This document shows positions 25,376 through 34,158 of a DNA stretch of 64,000 bases, piece after piece. Under the pieces are notes generated by a model. That model made no database searches, was not told where the DNA came from, and saw nothing but the letters and a program-made list of their open reading frames with translations. A program made the position numbers and the translations under genes. The DNA is from Bacteroidia bacterium (lineage in GTDB: Bacteria; Bacteroidota; Bacteroidia; J057), in NCBI GenBank assembly GCA_019695295.1, contig JAIBAH010000002.1, positions 1-64,000 on the forward strand. Reading direction: 5' to 3'. How positions within the stretch are numbered: the stretch's first letter is position 1; each line of letters opens with the position of its first letter.

Positions 25376-27628
25376 ATGAAATTTAAATATATCATTATCC
25401 TGCTATCCGGATTATTCATAATGAGTCAGGATGGGATGGGTCAGGGTTCAAAAATCCGTAATAATTACGGTTGGTCCTTAGGTGTTCAGGCAGGAGCTAC
25501 CGCTGCTTATTCTGATGTAAGTTACAAGTTCCTCCCTCCCAACTGGAGAGACCTCAGCAATATGAATCAGTCTTTCGACTCAAGAGCAGCAGAAGTTGTA
25601 CTGAGTAAAAGATTAAATAATGCGCTGGGATTGTCGCTTTCCGGAATGTATGGAAATGTTACGGGCAATGACCGTACTTACTGGTTAGGGAAAAACGTTC
25701 TGGAAAATCCTTCTTTTGCAAGGTCATTAAATTTCAGAACGGAATTTTATATGATGGATGTGTCATTGGTGTACAATATGGCAAATGGATTTCTGATTCG
25801 GAATAATGCAAAGTTTGCCCCTTATATCGGAATTGGCGCAGGTGCTACCAGTTTCTTCGTTTTTGGGGATTTATATACCAAAGAAGGCTCCCGTTATTTT
25901 TACTGGAGTGATAATACTGTCCGTAATCTGGCAGAGAATGACCCTAATGCTGCTTTGGCAACGGAGATTTCTCAGGACAAACAGTATGAAACCCGTCTTA
26001 CTAACTATAAAGTAGAAGGAAATAACTATTCTACGATTGCTTTACAGATTCCTGTTACTTTGGGAGTGAAAACCCGGATTGCAGACAGATGGGACTTATC
26101 TCTTTCTGCTTCTGCCAGATATTTATTTACAGATTATTTTGACGATATCAGCGGGAAATATCCTGTATCCGGCAATCCTTCTGCTCAGGAATCCTACTTC
26201 CTTAACCCTAATCCTAACTGGAAACCGGGAGAATACAGAGGTGACCCTAAAATGAATGACGTCGTTGGGTTTGTGGGTATCGGAATCCATCACCGCTTTG
26301 GTTTACAGTTGCGTAAATTCAAAGGTCCCCGCTTTTATTCTCAGGAGGTAGTAAGAACTCCTCCAAAACCTGTTACCCCTCAGGCTCCTGTTGTTCCTGT
26401 AAATGAAACAAAAGAGGTAACGATTAATGTAAATAATCAGGAATCGGTGGTGCTTATGGAAAAACAAATGGAAGAACTGAACGCAATCCGTTCCGAAAAT
26501 GCCGAAACCAGTAAAGCAATCGAGGCGTTAACTTCAGAACTTTCTGAACTCAAAAAAGAAAATGCAAAAATGGAGGCAAATAGCTCGCAGCCTGTGAATG
26601 ATAACCCTGAAATTGCTGCCCGGGCCAAAATACTGGAAATGAGAATGGATTCGATCCGTGATAAGGAAATCGCTTTTCAGGACAGAAAAATTTCTGACCT
26701 TGATGCAAGAATTGCAAAAATGGAGATTTCCATGATTTCAGGTGCCAGAGTAGATACAGTGGGATTGTCTGACCTTAAAAAAGAAAAAACCAAAGCAACC
26801 AATACGAAAGACAAACTCCGCCGCCAGAAAAGAGCGGAAAATGCAGAAATGAAAAAAATGCAATCCGAAATGGACGCACTGAATGCAAAAATCGAAAGCA
26901 TTTCTAATCAGCCAAAGGTAGTAGAAAAAGACCCTGAGGTAGTACTGCTCAGAATGGAAATTGAAAGAATGAAAGCGGAGCTGGAAAAAGTAAGAAATAG
27001 TCAGCAACCGGTTCAGATTTACAATACTCAGCCTGCAATTCAGCAACCCGCAGCACCTCAGGCTCCTGTGATTATTCAGGCTCCTGCTCCACAGGTAATC
27101 AACAGTCAGAATAATGAAGGACTAAACCGTACACTCATGGAAATCAATAAAAACCTTGAGGTAATGTCTTCGAGAATTGCTACGCTGGAAAATAAAAATA
27201 CCCCAGCGCCGGTTGTAAATACGCCCCCTCCGGTTATTGTAAATCAACCTGCGCCCATTGTAAATACGCCTGCTCCTGTCATTAACAATCCTGCTGCAAT
27301 TAATGTAGGGTTTAATAAGGCAAGCGTATTTTTCTCCAACGGGTCGTCTGTGATTCCCGCCAAATACTTTGACGTACTTGACGCAGTAGTTGCAGAGTCT
27401 CAAAAAGACAGCCGGGTTTTTCTCAGTATTCTGGGATATGCAAGCAAGTCTGGTTCAGCAGCGTTAAATAATCGTCTCTCCAAAGAACGTTCAGAAGCAG
27501 TCAGAAACTATTTGATTCGTAAAGGAGTAATGCCTGACAGAGTCAGTATTGAGTCTTTCGGCTCCTCTTACTCTACTTCACCCGGCGAACTGGACAGAAG
27601 AGTAGATATCATGCTTTTATCAAGATAA
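25376..27628 (+). CDS. Large OmpA-family protein with N-terminal barrel and coiled coil
   Basis: 750 residues. A signal peptide (ends MGQG) leads into an N-terminal beta-barrel-like domain (about 25-325, closing FVGIGIHHRFGLQLRKF). A coiled coil follows (about 345-545, many EMRMDSIRDKEI/AEMKKMQSEMDAL heptads). Then comes a Pro/Gln/Val linker with repeated PAPVVNTPPPVIV-like units (about 545-640). The last ~105 residues are an OmpA peptidoglycan-binding domain: NKASVFFSNGSSVIP, LGYASKSGSAALNNRLSKERSEAVRNYL, SSYSTSPGELDRRVDIML. It should tie the outer membrane to the wall and span a long periplasmic distance. It ends at a strong terminator. Confidence 0.9.
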   Translation: MKFKYIIILLSGLFIMSQDGMGQGSKIRNNYGWSLGVQAGATAAYSDVSYKFLPPNWRDLSNMNQSFDSRAAEVVLSKRLNNALGLSLSGMYGNVTGNDRTYWLGKNVLENPSFARSLNFRTEFYMMDVSLVYNMANGFLIRNNAKFAPYIGIGAGATSFFVFGDLYTKEGSRYFYWSDNTVRNLAENDPNAALATEISQDKQYETRLTNYKVEGNNYSTIALQIPVTLGVKTRIADRWDLSLSASARYLFTDYFDDISGKYPVSGNPSAQESYFLNPNPNWKPGEYRGDPKMNDVVGFVGIGIHHRFGLQLRKFKGPRFYSQEVVRTPPKPVTPQAPVVPVNETKEVTINVNNQESVVLMEKQMEELNAIRSENAETSKAIEALTSELSELKKENAKMEANSSQPVNDNPEIAARAKILEMRMDSIRDKEIAFQDRKISDLDARIAKMEISMISGARVDTVGLSDLKKEKTKATNTKDKLRRQKRAENAEMKKMQSEMDALNAKIESISNQPKVVEKDPEVVLLRMEIERMKAELEKVRNSQQPVQIYNTQPAIQQPAAPQAPVIIQAPAPQVINSQNNEGLNRTLMEINKNLEVMSSRIATLENKNTPAPVVNTPPPVIVNQPAPIVNTPAPVINNPAAINVGFNKASVFFSNGSSVIPAKYFDVLDAVVAESQKDSRVFLSILGYASKSGSAALNNRLSKERSEAVRNYLIRKGVMPDRVSIESFGSSYSTSPGELDRRVDIMLLSR

Positions 27629-27671
27629 AATAAAGACAGGTTAAAAGGAAAAGGTTTTCCTGAAATCATAC

Positions 27672-27708
27672 AGTTGCAGTATCTGAACGGGTACTGCAAC
27701 TATTTTTA
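27672..27708 (+). terminator. Rho-independent terminator
   Basis: AGTTGCAGTA and TACTGCAACT (perfect 10-bp arms, 10-base loop) followed by ATTTTTAT, 43 bases after the OmpA-family stop codon. Confidence 0.8.
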
Positions 27709-27783
27709 TAGGTAAAATGCGGATATTTTTCCGGATAATGCGCTTTAAATTTAAGAATATTTACGAAAAAATACAATAAAATT

Positions 27784-27814
27784 TTTGCACAATAAAAAAT
27801 TAATCGTAATTTTG
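27784..27814 (+). promoter_or_regulatory. rpsA promoter, full Bacteroidota consensus
   Basis: TTTG at 27784-27787, a 19-base spacer and TAATTTTG at 27807-27814 are an exact match. The start of transcription is expected near 27821, which puts the longer open-frame ATG at 27829 almost at the 5' end and favours the ATG at 27856. Confidence 0.85.
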
Positions 27815-27855
27815 CGCCACTTCTGTCTATGGCAGGAAGAAAGGAGATTTTATTA

Positions 27856-29745
27856 ATGGCAAAAAACATCGACGAAAATTTATTAAACAACGAAGAAAAT
27901 CCCGAAAATTGGGAGAAGGTGCGCCGCGAAGAAGAAAATCGCGTAGAACATGAAGCTGATAATAGCCTCGACATTATCAGTGCAATCAAACAAAAAGAAA
28001 ATGATGATGTGGATTTTGACTGGGATGAAGCGGAAAGCGGATATTCCAAAAAAGACCGTCAGGCATTGCAGGACATGTACAATAGTACTTTGAAAAACTT
28101 TAAAGCCAACGAAATCCTTATGGGGGTTGTAGTGGCAAAAAATGACAGAGAAGTATTATTGAACATTGGTTACAAATCTGAAGGAAGTGTACCTGCTTCC
28201 GAATTCAGGGATACTCCTAACCTTAAACCCGGTGATAAAATCGAGGTACTTCTCGAATCTACCGAAGATAAGGATGGTCAGTTATTGCTTTCCCGTAAGC
28301 GTGCCAAAAGTGTACGTACCTGGGAAATCATCAATAACGCTCTCGAAGGAGAAGTTGTTCTTGAAGGTCAGATTCTCCGCCGTACAAAAGGTGGTTTTGT
28401 TGTGGATATTCAGGGTGTGGAAGCTTTCTTACCCGGTTCACAAATTGATGTTAAACCTGTTCGTGATTTTGATCAGTATGTTGGTCGCACTATGGAATTC
28501 AAAGTTGTGAAAATCAATCCTACCTATGAAAACGTAGTAGTATCTCACAAAATCCTGATTGAAGAAAAAATCGAAGAACAACGCTATGAAATCCTGAAAA
28601 ACCTTGAAAAAGGACAGGTGCTCGAAGGTACTGTGAAAAATATGACTCCTTTCGGTGTATTCATTGACCTTGGCGGTGTTGATGGTTTATTACACATCAC
28701 CGATATTTCATGGGGTAGAGTAAATCATCCGCAGGAAGTATTGAAATTAGATGATAAATTAAATGTAGTAGTGCTTGACTTTGATGAAGAGAAGAAACGT
28801 ATCAGCCTTGGTATGAAACAATTGACTTCTCATCCCTGGGATACACTTACTGAAGATATAGTGGAAGGCTCTAAAGTAATGGGTAAAGTAGTTACCGTTA
28901 CGGAATACGGAGTATTCATTGAAATTAAACCCGGTGTAGAAGGCCTCGTTCATACAAGTGAAATGTCATGGTCACAGCATCCCAAAAATCCTTCTGAAAT
29001 GTTTAAGGCCGGTCAGGAACTGGAAGCCGTTGTATTAAACATTGATAAGGACGAAAGAAAAATGTCACTTGGTTTAAAACAACTGAACCCTGATCCTTGG
29101 ACTGTAAACTCTATTTCTGAAAAATATGCTGTAGGTACTAAACACAATGGTATCGTTCGCAATATGACAAACTACGGTTTGTTCGTAGAACTCGAAGACG
29201 GTGTAGATGGATTAGTGCATATTTCCGACTTGTCCTGGACTAAAAAATTCGCGCATCCTTCCGAATATATCAAACTCGAAGATACAATTGAAGTAATTGT
29301 ACTTTCTCTTGATGTGGAAAACCGCAAAATGAGCTTAGGACACAGACAATTAACTGAAGATGTTTGGGAAACTTTCGCTACCATCTTTACAGTGGGTTCT
29401 ATTCAGAAAGGTAATATCAAACGTATTGAGCCTAAAGGCGCTATCGTTGAACTGGAATATGGAGTAGAAGGTTTCTGCCCTACCAAGTCTCTTCGTGTTG
29501 CTGAAGGTCAGCCTGAATTGGTGGTAGATTCTTCTGCTGATTTTGAAGTAGTAGAATTCAGCAAAGAAGCGAAGCGTATTCTCCTTTCTCACACTTCCGT
29601 ATGGCAAAGTGAAGAAGATACTGAAAAACGCGCCAAAAAGGTGAAGAAGAAAGAAAAGGAAGATGAAAGCCCGGTTGTTTCTGAAGGTACGTTAGAAGAT
29701 AACGAAGCCCTCAATCAGCTGAAAGAAAAAATGGAAAAAGAATAA
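27856..29745 (+). CDS. rpsA: 30S ribosomal protein S1
   Basis: 629 residues from MAKNIDENLLN. An acidic N-terminal segment of about 75 residues is followed by six S1 (OB-fold) repeats beginning near residues 80, 165, 250, 335, 420 and 510. The third to fifth have the classic G-x-V-x-x-M-T-x-F/Y-G-x-F-V-x-L...G-L-V-H-I-S pattern. The sixth is divergent (CPTKSLRVAEG). S1 binds mRNA and docks it to the 30S subunit. An AAGGAGA stretch 10-15 bases upstream of the chosen ATG supports this start. A 40-residue charged tail closes the protein. Confidence 0.96.
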   Translation: MAKNIDENLLNNEENPENWEKVRREEENRVEHEADNSLDIISAIKQKENDDVDFDWDEAESGYSKKDRQALQDMYNSTLKNFKANEILMGVVVAKNDREVLLNIGYKSEGSVPASEFRDTPNLKPGDKIEVLLESTEDKDGQLLLSRKRAKSVRTWEIINNALEGEVVLEGQILRRTKGGFVVDIQGVEAFLPGSQIDVKPVRDFDQYVGRTMEFKVVKINPTYENVVVSHKILIEEKIEEQRYEILKNLEKGQVLEGTVKNMTPFGVFIDLGGVDGLLHITDISWGRVNHPQEVLKLDDKLNVVVLDFDEEKKRISLGMKQLTSHPWDTLTEDIVEGSKVMGKVVTVTEYGVFIEIKPGVEGLVHTSEMSWSQHPKNPSEMFKAGQELEAVVLNIDKDERKMSLGLKQLNPDPWTVNSISEKYAVGTKHNGIVRNMTNYGLFVELEDGVDGLVHISDLSWTKKFAHPSEYIKLEDTIEVIVLSLDVENRKMSLGHRQLTEDVWETFATIFTVGSIQKGNIKRIEPKGAIVELEYGVEGFCPTKSLRVAEGQPELVVDSSADFEVVEFSKEAKRILLSHTSVWQSEEDTEKRAKKVKKKEKEDESPVVSEGTLEDNEALNQLKEKMEKE

Positions 29746-29767
29746 TTTTTTTCTTCCTGAAAATAAT

Positions 29768-29801
29768 AATCCCCCGTTATCCTCAGGATAAACGGGGGAT
29801 T
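29768..29801 (+). terminator. Terminator-like hairpin after rpsA
   Basis: AATCCCCCGTTATCC pairs with GGATAAACGGGGGATT (14 bp with one bulge, loop TCA). There is no long T-run after it on the plus strand, but the stem is very GC-rich for this genome and sits 22 bases after the stop codon. Confidence 0.65.
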
Positions 29802-29888
29802 TATGTTAGAATAAGGTCTTCTGCTTTTATGTCCGTTTGGGCACCCGCTTAAGTCTGAGATATTATTAAAAAAATAATGAATGTTTAT

Positions 29889-31064
29889 ATGAAACACTAC
29901 TTATGTTTCCTCCTTATACTTACCGGAATACATGCTTCTTTGGCTCAGTCACTGACTCAGAAAGAGATATGGAGGGCTTTGATTGCAAATAATCATGATA
30001 TTGGCAAAGACCTCGCAATGGCTGAGCATTTGCTGGATCTTGTGGACATCAGTACTGCGGATTCTGTTTTCAGAAAAAAAACACAGAGGCATCGTTTTCC
30101 AATGAGTATTATTCTGGAACATGGATGGAACCTCTACTGGAAATCTGTCAATCAGAAAAGAGTGAAATTTGTGGGTACGAATGCCCGCTATCCCAGCAAC
30201 TGGGACGGAAAGCTCAGAGAATGGGATGTGAATTTTTTTCTGATGCCTCATCTGGATAAGTATGTTGAACTGGAGTTACTGGCTTATAAGGAAGGCCGAA
30301 AAGAAGGCGGTAAACTCGGAAGGGATACGACGAAAGGGACGATTTACAAACCGGGATTTGAGGGGCCTGAGGCTATCAGGCACAGCGAAGAAACGGGATA
30401 TTTTACCCTTCATACGGAATGTACGCCCTGGTTAAAAGGAAGAAAGGAACTCTTTGAGTTGTTTTACCCCTGTGAACCTAAAAGCACGATGGAAAATCAC
30501 CCGAATATGGGTACAACGTTTTTGCCAATGGGTTTTTACGGGCCTTTGGTTCTGGATTGCAATCATAATTGTAAGCCGGAGATTCATCCTTATGAATGGG
30601 TTTGGTGGATGGATTTATATGGAAAAAACAGCGGGGAGAAAAATCAGAAAACCTGGTTTCTGGGGCTTTTCAGGGATGATAGCTGGCGGTTCAGGGATTG
30701 GTCAACAAAACCCCGTTCAGGTGCTGTTTCCATACCTTTTGCTTTTCCCGAAAATGCAGACTCTATGTTGATAGAAGTGGAACACCTTTTGGTTGATAAA
30801 TGGATTCCTTTTCGCAGGAATAAAAATATCATTCCTGAGGGATTATCCGACTTCAAACAAAAAGAAAATGTATTTACTTTTCATCATAACGAACTCAAAC
30901 GCAATATTTTTATCCACTCCGATAAGAGCATTCAGGAGAATGCCATTGGATACAGGGTTTTGATGAATCCTGTTGAAAATGGAATTGTTTCCGGAAAAAT
31001 CAATCTCTTTCTATCCGTAAAAACACTATATTGCACCAAAATAAAAATCCGGTTTACCGAATGA
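29889..31064 (+). CDS. Exported protein of unknown function
   Basis: 391 residues, signal peptide MKHYLCFLLILTGIHASLAQ. The mature part has beta-type character and is rich in Trp, Pro and His. Notable stretches are HTECTPWLKGRKE, LPMGFYGPLVLDCNHNCKPEIHP and YEWVWWMDLYGK; the His/Cys cluster around LDCNHNCKPEIHP could bind a metal. A second ATG at 29877 adds only four residues. No family recognised. It stands between the rpsA hairpin and the hydrolase gene on the same strand. Confidence 0.65.
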   Translation: MKHYLCFLLILTGIHASLAQSLTQKEIWRALIANNHDIGKDLAMAEHLLDLVDISTADSVFRKKTQRHRFPMSIILEHGWNLYWKSVNQKRVKFVGTNARYPSNWDGKLREWDVNFFLMPHLDKYVELELLAYKEGRKEGGKLGRDTTKGTIYKPGFEGPEAIRHSEETGYFTLHTECTPWLKGRKELFELFYPCEPKSTMENHPNMGTTFLPMGFYGPLVLDCNHNCKPEIHPYEWVWWMDLYGKNSGEKNQKTWFLGLFRDDSWRFRDWSTKPRSGAVSIPFAFPENADSMLIEVEHLLVDKWIPFRRNKNIIPEGLSDFKQKENVFTFHHNELKRNIFIHSDKSIQENAIGYRVLMNPVENGIVSGKINLFLSVKTLYCTKIKIRFTE

Positions 31065-31143
31065 GTAAGGAGTAAAAGAAACTTTCCTGAAATGTTTCCG
31101 TTTTTTACTGAAATGATTTGATTATTATTACAATTTTCTTTTT

Positions 31144-32004
31144 ATGGCTTGGAATAAAATATTCTGGATAGGGGCAGGAGTAATTATTGGATTGATTGCT
31201 TTGGTTTTTTTACTTTTGCATACAATGAACTTCGGGACTTCGGCCAAAGAAGTGCAGAAAATGTTTGCAGGGAAAAAATATCAACCTGAGGAAAAAGTGT
31301 ATCAGTCAGAATACGGAGATATTTCGATTATATCGGTCGGGGAGGATACGACAAAACCCCTGCTGGTTTTTGCTCATGGCTCACCCGGAGGTTGGGATGC
31401 TTATGCCCGGTATTTGTCGGACTGTGACCTTCAGGAGCATTTCAGGATGATATCCTTTGACAGATGGGGGTATGGAAAAAACTTCAGAGGCAAACCTGAG
31501 GTCTCCATTTACAAGCAAGCAGCGATTCTTCACCCTGTAATCCTACAAAACAGATACAGTGAGAAAGTATATATGATGGGCCATTCTTATGGAGGTCCGG
31601 TGATTGCACGGTACGCAATGGATTATCCGGATGAGGTGAACGGATTGTTTTTTGTTGCTCCTTCGATTGACCCCGCTCAGGAAAAAGTAAAGTGGTATCA
31701 GAATGCTTCTGCTTCTATTTTTGTCAGATGGATGTTGCCTGCTGAGATAGATGTATGTAACAGAGAGATATTGCCCATGAAAACCGAACTGACCGGGATG
31801 TTGCCGTTGTGGAACAACATTAAAGCTTCTGTCTGGCACTTTCACGGTACCAAAGATGTCCTGGTTCCATTTGAGAATGCAGATTTTGCGCAAAAAATGC
31901 TGAAGCACGTTGATTTTCAAAGAATTGATTTTGAAGGGGAAAATCACTTTATTTTGTGGACAAAACTGGATACTATTAAAAAGTATCTCCTAAAACTGAA
32001 TTGA
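31144..32004 (+). CDS. Membrane-anchored alpha/beta hydrolase
   Basis: 286 residues. An N-terminal membrane span (about 6-26) leads into an alpha/beta-hydrolase fold: oxyanion-region HGSPGGWDAY (about 79-88), the nucleophile elbow GHSYGG (Ser148), DVLVPFENA with the acid (Asp238) and GENHFILW with the base (His268). The catalytic triad is complete. The substrate is unknown; esterase, lipase or peptidase are all possible. Five bases after its stop codon begins the HExxH gene, so they are likely one operon. Confidence 0.85.
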   Translation: MAWNKIFWIGAGVIIGLIALVFLLLHTMNFGTSAKEVQKMFAGKKYQPEEKVYQSEYGDISIISVGEDTTKPLLVFAHGSPGGWDAYARYLSDCDLQEHFRMISFDRWGYGKNFRGKPEVSIYKQAAILHPVILQNRYSEKVYMMGHSYGGPVIARYAMDYPDEVNGLFFVAPSIDPAQEKVKWYQNASASIFVRWMLPAEIDVCNREILPMKTELTGMLPLWNNIKASVWHFHGTKDVLVPFENADFAQKMLKHVDFQRIDFEGENHFILWTKLDTIKKYLLKLN

Positions 32005-32009
32005 AAAGA

Positions 32010-32705
32010 ATGATTTGGAAAGTTTATCCCCGTTTACTGGAAGTCCCGCCTTTTCTTGCTGATTTTTTAAACAGGATGTACCCTGCTGTCCCCTGGCAAA
32101 AAGTCCGCTTTTATGAAGGTATGCCCTGGTTTGCTCCCAAATGGGCATCCGCTATCGTATTGCCGCATCCCTGGCATTTCAATACAATGTGTGTCTATTA
32201 CAAGCAGTTTGATTTTTTGTCTCCTACCGGTTTATCCACGATTGCACATGAAGGAATGCATATTTTACAGGCATTCGAACTGCAAAAAGCAAAAGGACTG
32301 GGCTATTACAGAGGTTTCCTGATTTACTATAATATTTTATCGCTGATAAGAATGTTTCAGCTTCTGGGCAAAGTTTCTCTCAAAAAACTAAACAAATCTG
32401 CCTACCGTTCTCACCCAATGGAAATCCCCGCCTATAATCAGGGAGACAAAGTGTTTAAGTATCTTCATGAATATTATGCTGATAACCAATACAGTAAATT
32501 GCTTCATCATCATGAAGTCGTTTCTGCCTTTATGGATAAATACCCTGACCTTGTAAAAATCAATTCCGGTACACGATATGATAAAAGTATCCCTAAATAC
32601 TTTGCCGGCGCACTCATTACGATTCCGATTGCTTTGGTCAACCCTGTGATATTGATTTTTCTGAAAGGAATATTGTTTCTTCCTTATCTTTTTTTCAGGA
32701 AATAA
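32010..32705 (+). CDS. Putative HExxH zinc metallopeptidase, membrane-associated
   Basis: 231 residues from the ATG at 32010. HEGMH (residues 80-84) within TIAHEGMHILQAFE is a gluzincin-type zinc motif. A candidate third ligand is Glu138 in SHPMEIPAYNQGD, matching the spacing and ExxAY form seen in DUF4157-like peptidases. A hydrophobic C-terminal segment (about 200-228, ITIPIALVNPVILIFLKGILFLPYLFF) should anchor it. There is no signal peptide, so the domain may face the cytoplasm. Paired with the alpha/beta hydrolase just upstream. Activity is inferred from the motif only. Confidence 0.6.
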   Translation: MIWKVYPRLLEVPPFLADFLNRMYPAVPWQKVRFYEGMPWFAPKWASAIVLPHPWHFNTMCVYYKQFDFLSPTGLSTIAHEGMHILQAFELQKAKGLGYYRGFLIYYNILSLIRMFQLLGKVSLKKLNKSAYRSHPMEIPAYNQGDKVFKYLHEYYADNQYSKLLHHHEVVSAFMDKYPDLVKINSGTRYDKSIPKYFAGALITIPIALVNPVILIFLKGILFLPYLFFRK

Positions 32706-32891
32706 TATTTATGACGAAGAATAAAGAATTACAAAAATATTGAGAATCCGTAAAAGTAAAATGTACTTAAAAATCAAAATATATTTACATACGATACTCA
32801 AACAGGAAAAATTAATTCAAAAGAAATTTTTTTTGTTCGCAAAATTTATTTGTTTTGTGCCTTGATTCCTTAAAATATCATATTTTCAGTC

Positions 32892-34091
32892 ATGCGTTTT
32901 CGATTTACTAACCTGATTCTGCTATTCACCTTCACCTTTTTGGGAATTATCAGATCTAATTTCCTTTATTCTCAGGAATATTATGCTTGTGATTGCCTTT
33001 TGCCGGAAAAATATGCGCCTGCAGTTTCCAGTACGGAGAAATTGCCTGTATTATCTCTACCTGACGGGAAAGTACTGAAAGTCTTTCAATTTGGTCAGGA
33101 AAAAATGGTGAATCTTGATATCATGTCTGATTACAAGGGGGTTAAATATAAAAAAGTAAGAACAGGAGATGGAGCAGAAGGCTGGGTGGCGGCTAACTCA
33201 ATTACTTTATGTGGTCAGGGAAGAGTTGTTCGTCAGAATACCCGTTCATTCAAAGATTCATTACAAACCGAAAAAGGAGCTTCTTTTTTTTCCGCAGAGC
33301 CCGTCATCATTACAAAGACCCAATTTCAAATGGCACTGACGGAGAGTAAAGATAAGAAAAGAAAAGGGTGGCTGCCTGTGGAGTATCTCATGGAAGGAGA
33401 TAAGGAAGTAGCCTATGCGCTGGAATTTGACCGTATCATGTCAGAGCCTGCGTCTGAAAGGAAACTGAATGACATGGAACTGTTAAAAAATAAAGCAAAA
33501 GGCTCGGAAATGCTGGGATATATAGAAGAGCAATATTTTTACCTGAAAAAAATGTCTTCTTTACCGGCAGCAGTTGTAGCCGAAAGGGGAGGGGAAGCCA
33601 GTAAGGTTGTACAGACTCCACCGCAAAAATCAGTGGAAACTAAACCTCAACCAAAGGTTTTGCCCAAAGAAAAAGCGGTGATTAAGGAAAAGTTACTTAC
33701 TGCGTCTTCAGGAAATAAAAGCATTGTATCGACTAAGGACCCTTCGGCTTCTGTCAGCAACTCGGCTACGGCAGAGCGTTCGGTTCCTGTTATTGCCGGG
33801 ATTCAAAGGGAAAAGCAGCAGATGGGAAATAATGTGTACTGGAAAAATAAAGGCGACTTAAAACTGGTAATAACGAATCAGGATTCTGATGAATTAACTT
33901 GTTATCATCCGTTTTTGCCGGTGAATTCCGTTATTTATATTCCTGTACCGGATAATTCAGGAAAAATAGCCCTGAGAGTCATTGGGAAAAGCAGGGAAAA
34001 TGATAAATTATTTATTTCCAAAAAAACGGCTGACCGGATTTTTGGAGAAGCAATTCCGGATTTTACAGAAATAATTTATTTTACTAAATAG
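32892..34091 (+). CDS. Exported SH3-like and double-psi-barrel protein
   Basis: 399 residues with signal peptide. Residues about 45-105 look like a bacterial SH3 domain (LPVLSLPDGKVLKVFQFG...EGWVAANSI). After a second small beta region (about 110-165) comes a Lys/Pro-rich low-complexity stretch (about 235-305). The last ~85 residues resemble the RlpA-type double-psi barrel seen at the end of Bacteroidota LysM proteins: CYHPFLPVNSVIYIPVPDN, ALRVIGKS, FISKKTADRIFG. There is no LysM domain here. A role in peptidoglycan binding or remodelling is the likeliest reading. Confidence 0.65.
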   Translation: MRFRFTNLILLFTFTFLGIIRSNFLYSQEYYACDCLLPEKYAPAVSSTEKLPVLSLPDGKVLKVFQFGQEKMVNLDIMSDYKGVKYKKVRTGDGAEGWVAANSITLCGQGRVVRQNTRSFKDSLQTEKGASFFSAEPVIITKTQFQMALTESKDKKRKGWLPVEYLMEGDKEVAYALEFDRIMSEPASERKLNDMELLKNKAKGSEMLGYIEEQYFYLKKMSSLPAAVVAERGGEASKVVQTPPQKSVETKPQPKVLPKEKAVIKEKLLTASSGNKSIVSTKDPSASVSNSATAERSVPVIAGIQREKQQMGNNVYWKNKGDLKLVITNQDSDELTCYHPFLPVNSVIYIPVPDNSGKIALRVIGKSRENDKLFISKKTADRIFGEAIPDFTEIIYFTK

Positions 34092-34158
34092 CTTTTTTTA
34101 ACCATTCCGGTTAGATTGTTTATATTTTATGTTCAACTTTAATTACTCCTGATCTTTT

